A DNA stretch of 64,000 nt from Dermatemys mawii. Taxonomy: Eukaryota; Chordata; Testudines; Dermatemydidae. The notes below the pieces were generated by a model, which searched no databases, was not told the DNA's origin, and worked only from the letters and a program-made list of their open reading frames with translations. The stretch spans positions 15,887,442 to 15,951,441 of the forward strand of contig ML677348.1 of the NCBI GenBank assembly GCA_007922305.1, written 5' to 3'. This document shows positions 46,836 to 58,299 of this stretch, one piece after another. Numbering within the stretch: the stretch's first letter is position 1; each line of letters begins with the position of its first letter. The position numbers and the translations under genes were made by a program.

Positions 46836-49800
46836 AAATACATGCTTATTCAATGTGGTGAATGCATCATACAATGGAGGAAAGAAGTGTCTGTTTAAAT
46901 AAAATCATGTGTTTTGGCTTGGATTTTTTAGATTAATGGATAGAGTTAATCAGCAGACTTCAGTCCAGACTCTATCTAATGATCTGGCCTGTTTCCACCA
47001 CTAACACTAAAGGGGCTGGATTCTGAATATGTAACTAGCCCATGGAGAATTCCCCTGGTAGAAAAGAACTCCTCACTGGCATAAAGACAGCAGAACCAGT
47101 TCCTGCATCAGCCAGCCAGTCCCCGCACTCAGTTGTAGCAGCTTTGTCCAGGGAGGAGACGGGTCATGTCAGGCCTGTGGTAGAGCTCCACTCCCTGTGC
47201 TGGCCCTTCAGACCAATCCCTTGGTTATTCTTACTCACACTGGGGTCTGAGGGGCACAGAATCAAGGAGATGTAACCAGCTTCTGGTAACTCCCCTACCT
47301 CTCTTTTGTACTGAATTGAACTCTAATACAGGAGAGATTTGAGTTCTTACTTAGCAAGCAGGTTGTAAGTGCTTTGGAAAAAACAGACCTTCAGGAGAAT
47401 TTAGAGAAGAGTTACACATTAGAAGTTTAGTTATACATGAAGATATTGCAGCAATAAACATACTGTATAATCTCCAACCTCTAAGTATTTGGTATAATTG
47501 GCTTTGATACATAAACAAGTATGTTCCAACTTAAGACCATTAAGTTAAACAACCATGAATGAAAACATTTCTATTTAAGTGGAAAGACCAAAACATAGCA
47601 TTACAATTGTGCTGTGCTAGACTTAATTTCCTCTGTAAAAGAAAATGTGACTAGTAGTTAGAGCACAGAAATTAGAATATGGATTCTATTCTTTCCTCTC
47701 CCACTGATTTGCATTGGGAGATTTTAGGGAAACTGAGACTTGACAAGACTCCCATCAGTTAAAAATGGATATAACATATGCTTTACATGAGTGTCATAAA
47801 CCTTAATTATTTTATAGCACTGTAGGGTCCACTTACTGAAAAATTTGCTTTAAAATTAAAAGATATAAAAGTTTGGACATTGGGTTGGCCTTTTTGATGG
47901 GCATCTCTTTTGCTAGGAGGGTGGGAAAGTGAGCAGTGCTTTTCTATAGGTAGTCCCTGATTTTACACAAGATCAGACTATCCCTCTCTATGGCACCCTA
48001 GCTGGTATTTGAAGCCTCCATGCAGAATTTTTTAGCGTAAATTTTACAGCTGTGAATACTTTGCAGGTTCAAGCACTCTATACAAATAAGTTAAATGTAA
48101 AAACCAAGCTGATTATATCAGCATAAACAACATTTAAAATCTGGTATTGTTGGCTGACTGCAGCACTGCTTGTCTTAAAGGATTATTATCTAAAATGAAA
48201 AGCTAACATTCTCTCTCTTAGTTTAAATAAAATTGTGTCTAAACAAAATGCAAATGAGATATTTTAATTCCTCTCCAGCAGAGGATGCCGCAGTAGTTAG
48301 CATTCAAGCTTGACAAACGGATTTACCTGGAAATGATCTATTAAGAACAAGCAACTCCAAATAGCTAGAGATTAAAGCAAGGGTATCACCACCTGAGAAC
48401 CCAAAGATAATACTTGTAGCTGTAACCAAGTATTCAGCGGATTAAGATAGGTTGTAAGGGGGGGAAACACACTCTTGAGAGCATCTTCCCTTCCCCTTCT
48501 ACAGAAGCAGACTGAATGCAGTGTAGGCGGTGCAACTGTTCTTCCCAAGAGATGGGATTTGAGCAGCCAGTGCAGTGTCCACACTAGATCTGACTGCATA
48601 ATGGTGGAGGAGTCAGTTCCATGGAAAAATTTAGGCTTTGCAGTGAGTCTGAGTGCAGCAGAAAACTTTCCAGTTTGGAGTGTTGGGGTTTTTGATGAAA
48701 AAAATCTGAAATTTTCTTAGAAGGTGCATAGTTTTTGTGTTGGCACTTTGCACAGGGATGAATTTCACACACATACACAACACAACACTACATTTTAGTC
48801 TAGCTAACCTGCCCTCACATGAATTTTAACTCACTCTGAGAACAGACGACAGGGGGCTTGCACTTGTTTGGCATGCTGTATTCACAATGCTGTGCTTGGA
48901 AGGCCAGACCCTGCACATTTGAAGTCAATGGGAGTTTCAACGCAGGTGGGTGAGGATCAAGCCCAGCCTGCAGAAGAGGACAGGACTCTGTCACTGATTT
49001 AGATTGCTTAGGAAAAAGTTGGCCTGGAAATCCCTTTCCACAGCTTGTGGATTTGTCAGCACAAACATTCTTGCTGAAATTCTCAGTCTACATATTTACT
49101 GTGCATAAGTTTAGAATCAGACACAATATGCCCCAAAATGCACATGCTACCATTGCTATTAATTCAGTTCCCCTGGGGAAAATGTAAGCGTGACTTTCCC
49201 ACTTTTTAAAAAGGAAATGTTTTAATAAGAAAATATTTACTAACAAACAGCAGCTATATTTACAGCATTTCTGTTTCCATAATAAGTTACCAGAAGTCTA
49301 TAGCAATATAGAAGAATATGAAATTGTCCTATGACTCTCTGTGGGGTCCACTACATTTCTTAGATATGACACAAGTTGTCTAGTCTATTAAAGGTAAAAT
49401 AAATGCTGAGTAAGGAATGCCTTTACTTTTTTCTCTCCAGACGACAACAATTAACATTCTAGTTTTTGTCCTGACCTACAAAAATGGGTGCAATATAGCA
49501 GGGAGATAAGGCAAAAGCCCCTTCCCTAATCTCCCACAAAAAACAGATGGTTGTATGTATTATCCACATATCATCCAATGATTCCTGACTTCCTATGGTA
49601 TGTATAGCTTGACTAAGTGTAGACAGATTTCCCAGCCCATCACGTGCAGATTCCACTCTCAGCGATGTCCTATATCCCTTACCAGTGGACATGTAGTGGA
49701 ATGGTAAAGTGGTCCCCAGGTGCCCTGGCCAAATTCCCATAATGCACTGCAGATAGAGGCATCACTCAACTGATGCCACTGTCATGCAGCATGAACTATA

Positions 49801-50417
49801 TTGGTCAACATACCAGCTGGCTCTGTGCTATGCAGGTGATAGCCTTTTAGATCCATTGGCTAAAGTTTCTACCTGTTTTAATAAGATAGACAACAAATTG
49901 GACAAATAAGCCTCTAAAGTCACCTACATTTCACACAGCTGCTGTTGTGAGCTGTTCAGTGTTGCTCTGCATAAAGCCATTTGCTTCAAAGACCTGAAGC
50001 TAGGATAAATGGATTACACAGACGGTGACTAACAACCTGCCAACAATAGATCTCAGGCATCTGGAAGTTAATGCAATTCACGGATTCCTTCCCAATTGAC
50101 AAAGTAGACAGGGATATCTTTTAAAAAAAAAAAAAAGTCGTCAGCATTTGGTTAGATAATAGTTATTGTTTCTCTTCAATGTAGATCTTGCTATTAACAT
50201 CCATGCCAGTTTCATTTTCATGTTGGATAACTACAGTTTGTTCTACACATGGTTAGAGATGAAGATCACTTGGAATCTATAGCAGATGCAGAATGTGGGA
50301 ATTTATCTGCCTAAACATATTGGCCATATAGAAAAAACATTGTATCACTTCTCCACACACTATATGGTTTCTTCTTCACTTCTGGTTGCAATTCAAATTG
50401 TTGGCCTCATTCTATGC
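46836..50417. other. Stretch without recognised gene
   Basis: No named gene or repeat. A minus-strand 93-codon frame at 49,459-49,740 begins MGIWPGHLGTTLPFHYMSTG. It has no recognised domain and is treated as chance. Confidence 0.45.
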
Positions 50418-50452
50418 TGGACCCTAGTCATTCCCTACATGACTAGGGTCCA
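50418..50452. repeat. Perfect 14-bp hairpin with 7-nt loop
   Basis: TGGACCCTAGTCAT, loop TCCCTAC, then the exact complement. It lies at the 3' edge of a minus-strand 93-codon open frame of unknown meaning (50,424-50,705). Confidence 0.9.
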
Positions 50453-50796
50453 ACATACCTAGAAGACTGCTCCCTCCCCCCAAGCCATGAAGATAGAGAT
50501 ATCCAATGTGCTTGAGTTCATAGCCTCCAGATTTTACTATCTGGCAGCTGGTTGTGGTGGGTTCCAGTGTATGGCCTTTGATTGCAGAATTCACTACCAG
50601 TTCCTTGGCCAGATAGCACTCAAGTATACTAGGCATCATACTAAGTAGCACAGCAATCTGTTTTCCTGAGCCATTCACTAGGAGTGGGAGCAGTATGAGT
50701 ATCATGTTTGTTTGGATTCAAGGGTAGAGATTTTATTTTTGTTGGTTCTTAAAATTGATACTTGAAGTATCCTAGTTTTTAAAAGTTGTACATGGG

Positions 50797-50901
50797 TGAT
50801 GGGCACTGTCACCACTAGGGTGCCTCCTTCTGGCTGTTCTGGTGAGAAGTTCCTTTCAGGTCCAACACCCCTGTCTGTCAGTCATTCGTGCATCCTGCAC
50901 A

Positions 50902-50933
<32 letters not shown>

Positions 50934-51383
50934 CAGGGTCCTCTCTCTTCATTGGATTGGCTCCTCAGCTGGGTCACTTTCTGTTATTCCCTTCTGGGAG
51001 TTATCAAAGTCTGTCCATCCAAAAGCAGCAGTCTTCTCTCTCACTTCCAGGACTGTGCCACTTCCCCAGTGGCTGGTAGGGGAACCTGGGCCCACTCTCG
51101 ACTCCAGGTTCCACCTCTGGGACCCTCTAATCAGCAGCCAATGTCTGCCCCATCTAAACCTTGCTGCCATTTCCCTGAGCTCTGCCCCTAGATTTCCTTC
51201 CTTTCCGCTCTAATGTCCAGCTTCCTGGCTTTATACTAGCCACTTCTGTTTCTTCTCAGTTGGGTTCCATCTTCATTCTGGGGTTACACAGGCCACCTCA
51301 GCTGTGGCTTATCTGGTTAACTGGCCCCTTCTCAGTCGGATCACCCCCTTCTCAGCTAGTGTGGGGGTGAGCACCCCATCACA
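50797..51383 (-). mobile_element. LTR-like element, antisense
   Basis: On the minus strand it starts TGTGATGGGGTGCTCACCCC at 51,383 and ends CAGTGCCCATCA at 50,797. The 587-bp length and TG...CA ends fit an LTR, and the start resembles the other TGTGAY-starting LTRs here. It contains a (CT)14 run. The flanking 5-mers do not match, so the boundaries or an intact insertion are not proven. Confidence 0.55.
50902..50929 (+). repeat. (CT)14 microsatellite
   Basis: Uninterrupted CT dinucleotides for 28 bp inside the LTR-like element, likely length-polymorphic. Confidence 0.95.
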
Positions 51384-52299
51384 GGCAAATTTTCAGAATC
51401 TAAAAACCAAAAGTCATGCCCACTTTTTGGTCTATATGGCCTGCAGAAGGTTTGAGAGCACGCAGAGGATGCATAACCATAAAAGTTGGCCAATCAGGGC
51501 TACTTAAGCACAGAATATCCTTATGACTTTGCTCCATGGGACACAACTATCTGTCCACTAGACTTGGTAAGCCAACGGTCTGCTTCTTGAGATGTACATA
51601 ATGTGTCCCCTGAATAACTCTGTATGAGATTTGGACCTTAGCGAATGTGGGGAGGAAAGTGAGAGTGGAGTTTTAAGTGTGACCCCACAGTTACAAACAA
51701 TGTGTGAAATTCCCTTTCGCTGGAAATTCAGCTCTCAGAGGTTGAGAAGGGAAGAGAAGAACAGGTCTGAACCCTGGCACCTGGCTGCAGTAGTGGTAAG
51801 TTCCATCTCCCCAGCTGCTCTGCACCCACACACATACAGCCTGGGTATTCTGGTTTTATGCAACTGGAATCAGTTTCACTTAGCACATGTAAACAGGAGA
51901 TCTGGAGCTAGAGTTGTTTTTCACAGTGCTCCTCCTGCTCACTCAGCAGATGCACTTTTGCATGTGAGACATTTGGCTGACTGTTGAAATAAAAGCCACA
52001 TGCTTATTTGATCAAAGTGAGGGTTGAGAAGAAGGAATCACTTAAGTATCCAGAGATATGTCCAGCTATCATGCGTGTAAATATGAGAATAAAGGCAAAC
52101 AGAGAGAAAATGACAGAAAGGGTGAAGATGAAAGAGCAGAGGCCAAAGAAATTGAACCTTCTGGGAAACCATACAGAAGTGGTATCTTGGGATGGAAAAA
52201 CCACCACTAGACACTAAAACAACAGTTAGATGACAAGGGAGATCACCACAAGGATGGAGCCATTCCAGGAGAATGGAGTGCTGGGGCCTTATTGACTAT
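51384..52299. other. Stretch without recognised gene
   Basis: The longest frame (51,631-51,987, plus, 118 codons, starting MDLSECGEESESGVLSVTPQ) shows no domain, signal or homology I recognise. Confidence 0.4.
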
Positions 52300-52530
52300 T
52301 GCAGAAAAGCCTAATAAAAATATCATACTTCTAAGTTTCCTATTCATTAACATAGTATTTGAGCATCTAATCCTGTATACCATAGACACAGGGAGATATT
52401 TTCAGACAAGTGTAGCCTGCATGGCTCTAGGAATTATTTTGGGGAAGTTCTCTGACCTGTGTTATATAGGAGGTAAGACCAGATGATCACAATGGTACCT
52501 TCTGGCCTTGCAAATCTATAAATCTATGAA
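52300..52530 (+). mobile_element. CR1-like LINE 3' end
   Basis: Ends ACCAGATGATCACAATGGTA, CCTTCTGGCCTTGCAAATC, then TATAAATCTATGAA. This is a CR1 subfamily 3' tail with its terminal short tandem repeat. The upstream part is too worn to delimit. Confidence 0.7.
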
Positions 52531-54804
52531 CCCAGGAAGCTTCCACAGCTTCTGGGCTAACAGATGTAGAGGTTAGCTTTGGATGGCTCATGCTCTTGAA
52601 CATCTGATATAAGAAAAATTAAACCCAGTAAATTTTAAGAAGCTCTCTTTCTAAAATCCTCTTGCAAAATAATTTGGAAACAAAGACAAATCAAATTTCA
52701 TACACACTTATTCTATGATGGTTTTAGCACATCTCTTGTGCTACCTAAATAAGAACATTTTTTTTTTAAAGTAGAAGCAGCACTTCTGGAATTTTAAGCT
52801 GTGAAATGGCCCAGATCTGCAGGGATAAAAATGATCTTCAGGAGGTATGTTATTTCTTTCTTTCTATGCAGTATACTGACAATCTTTCATTACCTTGTAA
52901 ACTTGCTGTGCAAAGCATTTAACTCCTATTTTCATGCCTTCTTATCTTGCCAGTTTCAAATTACATTAGTCAAACATTTAATGTACCTAAAAAGGATTTC
53001 TGCCTGGATGTCCATTTCTTTTGTGTTACAAAAAAGTAGCTTTAATTTATTAGCCCTTTGTGTGTGGTCACTTTTAGAGCCTTTTTATTTACAGTATATT
53101 AAACCACAAGGAATTGTTCATCAATATCATATCTCAATACGCAGTTTGATAGTGGCACATAGATTTTGATTATATTCAAAAGCTATGTTAAATCACTCAA
53201 ATCAGAGCTGAGGGCAGAATTCTGTCTTTCCTCTTTCTCAACGAGTCTAGGGCTTTAAAAAAAAACAGACTATGGTATTAAAAATCAATCTGATACAAAA
53301 TATGGCTACAAAGGGGTGAATTAAAAACAAATTTTCATCTTAACTCTAAATTATCTTGCTTTTAGTAATTTTAAAACATATAGATTATGAAACGGCTATG
53401 TTGTAAACCAACATAGTTTGGATTTGAAGTCAAATAGAAGACCAGAGATAATGGTATGTCTGACAATAAATAAAGCCATAATGTGCTCTAGTCTGTGTAG
53501 AAAAACTGCTGTGAATGCCTCCCCCGTCCATTCTTGTTTACTTTGTCTCAAAATATGCTATAATTAAGCCTTTTCCAGCTTCTTTCATGTTGTCTTTTCA
53601 GATCCAGTGCAAATCTGGTTCTTTTTTTAAAATTAACATTTGAAAAGGGAATGTAGCCCTGAGGAAGTGAGGGGATAATAGCACAGCCTAACTGATCAGG
53701 CATGGCAGAGGCTGGTGATGTGCAGGACTTTCCCTGTTGTTTGGCCAACGCACTCCAATCCTGACCTGCAGCTCTTCAGCTACACCAGTCCTGTGCATTT
53801 CCCGAGAAGAGAACTGCATAGTGTTTTGGGGATAGAGACAAATCTCTCCAGGTGTTGGACAAGGCAAACGTACTTTTTACTTGTCACCTAAATTAGGATT
53901 TAAACAGATCTCACTGGAAGAGAGAGGCTGGTACTTTAGCTCTTTGTGTCCCATAGCTTCTTCTACCAGTCACCTTGGATAAGCACTTTGTGTTAGACCA
54001 CTAAGGCCAAACCATCAACTAACCTTTATTAAAAAGGGAGCACTATTGCTCACGGATCATGTGCATTAATATTTTGGTCCTGTCATATTCAAAATGGCGG
54101 TCACAATCCTGCCAGGTGAGGAGTGTGGCCCTGGCAGTGCTGGCCCCTAAGTAGGAAAAGGTACCAAGGGACTGAACGCTTTCTTCATGGACTGTCTTCA
54201 GAAAGGGAGGACCAGCTACTAGAAGAAATGGTGTCAGCATCAATAGAACGAGCATAGGGTTGAATTTAAGAGACATCTATCTGTATGTTTTGATTGCCTT
54301 TGAAGTAATCTTTTTGATGGACAGTCTGAACAGAAAGGAAACATATGGGGAAAGATAAAGCAATAATTCTGTCTTGGGGCCCCATCCTACAACCATAAGA
54401 AGTTGTGCCAATGTCTTCCATGGATGGGGAACAGAGCCCTTACATTATTTTGGTGATGAAACCTAAGGTCCAATCCTTCCTTTTGCTTCAGTAAGGTCTA
54501 CAGGATGAGATCCTAAGAGTTATCCACCTTCCTTGAGCATTTCCAAGGAACCTATCACTGAGATATCCAGCTTCTCTTTCTTCACAGAAAACTGTCTGTT
54601 GTGGTGGATAGTGCTATATGATATGAAATCTGGATATATTGTGTAGGCAAGTTTGTTTAAGCCATTCAGGTCCATTCTTTCTATAAAGGAATCTATCTAG
54701 GAAGTGAAATATCCCTTACTACTAGAGTATTTAAGTGCCTGATGAAGCTTGCTCTCTCTCATATATTGTATATATTTTGTATTGGGATATAAGACCTATA
54801 TTAA
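52531..54804. other. Stretch without recognised gene except a doubtful small frame
   Basis: AT-rich DNA. A plus-strand 122-codon frame at 52,801-53,169 has no recognised domain. For the minus-strand frame at 54,043 see its own entry. Confidence 0.45.
54043..54276 (-). CDS. Small open frame with signal-peptide-like start, doubtful
   Basis: 77 codons. The N-terminus MSLKFNPMLVLLMLTPFLLV, then AGPPFLK, has the hydrophobic core and small-residue end of a signal peptide. The rest has no cysteine pattern beyond a single Cys and no recognised family. The start context is weak (T at -3) and no splice or promoter signal is evident. Most likely a chance frame, listed because of the signal-like start. 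Confidence 0.15.
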   Translation of the reverse strand: MSLKFNPMLVLLMLTPFLLVAGPPFLKTVHEESVQSLGTFSYLGASTARATLLTWQDCDRHFEYDRTKILMHMIREQ

Positions 54805-54962
54805 ATAAGAACAGCAATACTGGGTCAGACCAATTGTCCATTTAGCCCAGTATCCTGTCTTCCAACAGTGGCCAATGAGGGAATGAACAGAACAGGTAAT
54901 CATCTAGTGATCCATCCCTTGTTGCCCATTCCTAGATTCTGGCAAACAGAGGCTAGGGACAT
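54805..54962 (+). repeat. Interspersed repeat (ATACTGGGTCAGACCA family)
   Basis: Reads GAACAGCAATACTGGGTCAG, TTTAGCCCAGTATCCTGTCT, GGGAATGAACAGAACAGGTA, then CAAACAGAGGCTAGGGACAT. It is a very common reptile repeat of uncertain class. A second, antisense copy lies at 26,903. Confidence 0.8.
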
Positions 54963-54974
54963 CACCCTAGAATG

Positions 54975-55313
54975 ATGAAGTTGAAGTTTTTGAAGTTTTT
55001 TGTTGAAGAACTGCCACTTTGAGGTCTGTTGTTGAGTGATCAGAGAGACTGAAGTGTTCTCTGGTTTTTGGATGTGATTTTTCCTCCCTTTAGTATCATA
55101 CTGTTAATTGAAGTGTCTCATTAGATTGACCTCCCACTCGGTAAGGCAACGCCCATCTGTATTTATACCTGCTACTATATTTTCTACCCCATGCATTTGA
55201 TGAAGTGTATTCTAGCCCACAAAAGCTTATGCCCAAATAAATTTGTTAGTCTCTAACGTGCCACAAGGACTCCTGGTTGTTTTTGCTGATACAGACTAAC
55301 ACGGCCACCACTC
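54975..55313 (+). mobile_element. Penelope-like element 3' end with inverted 5' part
   Basis: The 3' part (about 55,090-55,313) is in sense: ATTGAAGTGTCTCATTAGAT, CATTTGATGAAGTG, AAGCTTATGCCCAAATAAAT, TTGTTAGTCTCTAACGTGCC, and the end GCTGATACAGACTAACACGG. The 5' part (about 54,975-55,085) is coding sequence in the opposite orientation, reading on the minus strand EHFSLSDHSTTDLKVAVLQQ. This is the C-terminus beyond the GIY-YIG endonuclease. Compare the uninverted copy at 61,000-61,545. Confidence 0.75.
55191..55233 (+). ncRNA. Decayed hammerhead-ribozyme motif of the Penelope-like element
   Basis: The expected order is CUGAUGA, stem II GTGGGC/GCCCAC, GAAA. Here it reads TTTGATGAAGTGTATTCTAG then CCCACAAAAGCTTATGC. 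GATGA is kept, the left arm of stem II is mutated and GAAA has become AAAA, so it should not self-cleave. Confidence 0.6.
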
Positions 55314-55317
55314 TGAA

Positions 55318-55720
55318 ACCTACATCCACTGTATCACTCTTTTCCATGTGCTTATTGACCCCCTCAAAGAATTCTGGTAGATTGGTGAGGCATGATTTCT
55401 TTCCCTTTATAAAAATCTCTTCCCCAACAGATCGCATTCATCTATGCATCTGATAATTCTCTTTTTTACTATAGTTTCAAGCAGTTTGCCTGGTACTTAA
55501 GTTAGGCTTACCAGCCTGTAATTGCCATGGTCTCCTCTGGAGTCTTTTTTAAAAATTGGCATCACATTAGCTATCCTCCAGGTACAGAAACCGATTTAAA
55601 TGATAGGTTACATATCACAGTTAGTAGTTCTGCAATTTCACATTTGAGTTCCTTCAGAACTCTTGGGTGAATACCATCTGGTCCTAGTGACTGATTAGCA
55701 TGTACACAATTAAACAGTAT
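55318..55720 (-). mobile_element. CR1-like LINE fragment, antisense
   Basis: Reads on the plus strand GGTGAGGCATGATTTCTTTC, AGCAGTTTGCCTGGTACTTA, ACCAGCCTGTAATTGCCATG and GTGAATACCATCTGGTCCTA. On the minus strand KSCLTNLPEFFEGVNKHMEK corresponds to the CR1 reverse transcriptase. It borders the Penelope-like element directly. Confidence 0.85.
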
Positions 55721-56664
55721 ATTATATAGAGTTTATGTGGATGCATTTATCATAATGAAACCAGATGTTTATTTTATCCTTCTCTGAATATATTGCCTGA
55801 ACTCTATTTTATGGTCCCTTTTCTTTTAATTTTTTAGACGTGCCTACTAACCAGATAGCATTTTGGAGTAGTGTTTCTATTTACTTCTAGCTAGAAGGTA
55901 TTTTAGTTCAGGAAGAACTGGCACTACTTCTTTTATGAGGCACCTTCGGATAAATATAAATTTCAGTTGCCATGCTAACATGGACTCCTTCAATTGATTC
56001 CAGTAAAACAAAACAAAACTAGTAACACTGCCTTGTAAAATAATAATACAACAACAAAGCTGCAGGTTTTGCCAATCGCAGAGGATTTTACAATTCAACC
56101 CCTTCTTAGTATATATTTTCTGTCAGTGTTTGTTTCAGGTTCCAGAACATCAACTGTTTCTTTTCAACAGGACTATGACTACTGTAAAATAGCCAAAATA
56201 TTTAGGAGCTTGAAAATGTAAATTCAATGCATGGGTAAATTCCTTCAGTCAGTTTGTTTACCATATAAGTCATTCTCAGGCTCATTTTCATCATATTAAT
56301 TTGCCATCAACTTCACACGCTCTTCTTACACCAGATTCTCTTTATGAGTTTTTCATGATTTTATAGTAGCAATGGTTAGTAGGGAAAATTGAAATTTGAA
56401 AAAGCAATCACGCTCCAATACTTTAAGGTTGAAAAAATACAAGATGTATGCGAAATTTGCAGCACTTGGTGTGTAGCTGTTTCCCATCAACTTTGATTTT
56501 CAGAACTGAAACAATGTTTAACTTCACAAAAATGGATGTGGCAAAGCTTCAAAGACAGATCAGGGGAAAGAACCCTATTTTCAATAAGTAACTCTTCCTC
56601 ACAGCAAGTTGATAGCAGTATAAAGAAACTGCCTGCAGAGTTGCTACTATCTGTTGAATTACAT

Positions 56665-56884
56665 CAGGGGTTCTCAAACCAGGGATCGGGACCCCTCAGT
56701 GGGTCGCAAGGTTATTACATGGGAGGTCGTGAGCTGTCAGCCTCCACCCCAAACCCCGCTTTGCCTCCAGCATTTATAATGATGTTAAATATATTTTTAA
56801 GTGTTTTTAATTTATAAGAGGGGGTCACACTCAGCGGCTTCCTATGTGAACGGGATCACCAGTATGCAAGTTTGAGAACCACTG
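56665..56884. mobile_element. hAT-type MITE (CAGGGGTTCTCAAAC family), copy 2
   Basis: 220 bp. The left end is CAGGGGTTCTCAAACCAGGG. The right end is AAGTTTGAGAACCACTG. Target 8-mers AATTACAT (56,657-56,664) and AATTCCAT (56,885-56,892) match at 7 of 8. The interior includes TCAGTGGGTCGCAAGG and an AT-rich stretch. Same ends as 37,063 with a different interior. Confidence 0.92.
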
Positions 56885-57040
56885 AATTCCATCCTATTCA
56901 AACTCCATTATGATATACCATGATTTTAGCTGATAAATTATTATTAGAACACCAATCACTCATACTTTCCTACATAAAAATATAGTTACTCGGGTGCTAC
57001 AGTTTGATTACATCAGTTTCAGAAAGTTCAGCATCCCTAA

Positions 57041-57067
57041 AGAGAGAGAGAGAGAGAGAGAGAGAGA
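57041..57067 (+). repeat. (AG)n microsatellite
   Basis: 27 bp of uninterrupted AG repeats. Confidence 0.95.
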
Positions 57068-58299
57068 CTCCTATCACTGGCTATGCAGCTGCCTTCAAAG
57101 AGGTTGAGTGTTAGGAATTACAAGGTTGGTAACCCATGAAAAAATATGTTGCTATAGCTTGAGAGTTGTCATAGTCAAAATACAATACCTGGAGGAGACC
57201 CAAATGGTTTTTTCCCCGAAAGTGCTGTCTTGTGCACCACTGTAGCCAAATAAGAATAGATGTGTGTGAAATTCAAAATCTAAAATGAGACAAAGGTGAT
57301 CCAGTCTGTGCCCTCGCCTGAACAGCTGTGAGTCACGGTCACTTAGCTGCTCTCCTCTATACTTTACATTCACATGCACGCTAACTGTACAACCAGTCTT
57401 CTGCCCAGTTAAATAGCTTCACTCGCCTTCTGAAAGCCCTGTCTCAAAGAATTAGCCTTCTGCCTCAATCCACTGGTTTACAGTAGGAGCATCGCAACCG
57501 CACCCCCCCCCCCACAAAATCTATTGTCTGCTCGCTACTTCTGAACCATCTAGCCGTCGTCACAAAACTATTTTCCCTTCAGGTTTTTTTTATATACTCA
57601 GTTGTCCTGCAGGTGTCAGACTTCACTTGCAATAACCCAAACATTGGCACTGTCTACAGTGTCAATAGTTAAACTGATTGCGATAAAAAAAAAGATCCAC
57701 GTTTATTATGTAAAGGGGGAAACAACCTAAATGTTGCTGGATGCTAGGTCCAAGTGGGTACAAGACCCTTGTAGTCACTGTGGGCTGTTATTTAGGCAAC
57801 AGTTGGTTAATTTCAATAATTGGTGGCGTCTCTTACGAGGAATTACAATAAAACCAAAGCGTCGAGAAGAAAATATTCCAAAATGGGTGAGAACTTACTT
57901 GGTTTATATGCATGCGTAGCTATCCGGCGTTTTTACTTCAACTGTTATCAGGACACATTTCAATTCCATGGATAAATTAAACCCATTTAGGATTATTATT
58001 TTTTTGCAGTCTCCCACCTTATCCACTTTTCCCCATTTCTAGGTTATTCTCTTCATCTTTCAGACACTCTCCCCCAGCTCAGGTGGTCTTCCACACTTCC
58101 ACCCAAGGAGACAGCGTCGTTAGCTTCGCTTTAGTGCAACAGATGAGTGGCAAATTCCTCCCTGGCTGTCTCTTGTGGCGGCTCGTTACTCTTCCTGGGA
58201 ATCCCATAGCGACTGCAAAAAGTAACAGTCCCTGCCCATGAAATGTTTCCCGTTGGAAGAGAAACTGCGAGGCATGAACCCAGAGGGAAAAGAACACCA
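57068..58299. other. Unique DNA leading into the CpG-rich region
   Basis: No gene or repeat was recognised. CpG frequency begins to rise near 57,800 (CTCTTACGAGG, AGCGTCGAGAAG). A poly-C run lies at about 57,503. Confidence 0.45.

Noticed and set aside
50796..51191. 131-codon frame with a Ser-Leu repeat
   Set aside because: The Ser-Leu repeat is the translated CT microsatellite inside the LTR-like element.
55080..55320. tRNA-derived SINE near the TTGTTAGTCTC tail
   Set aside because: No A-box or B-box pair or tRNA-like fold was visible. The tail matches the Penelope-like copies.
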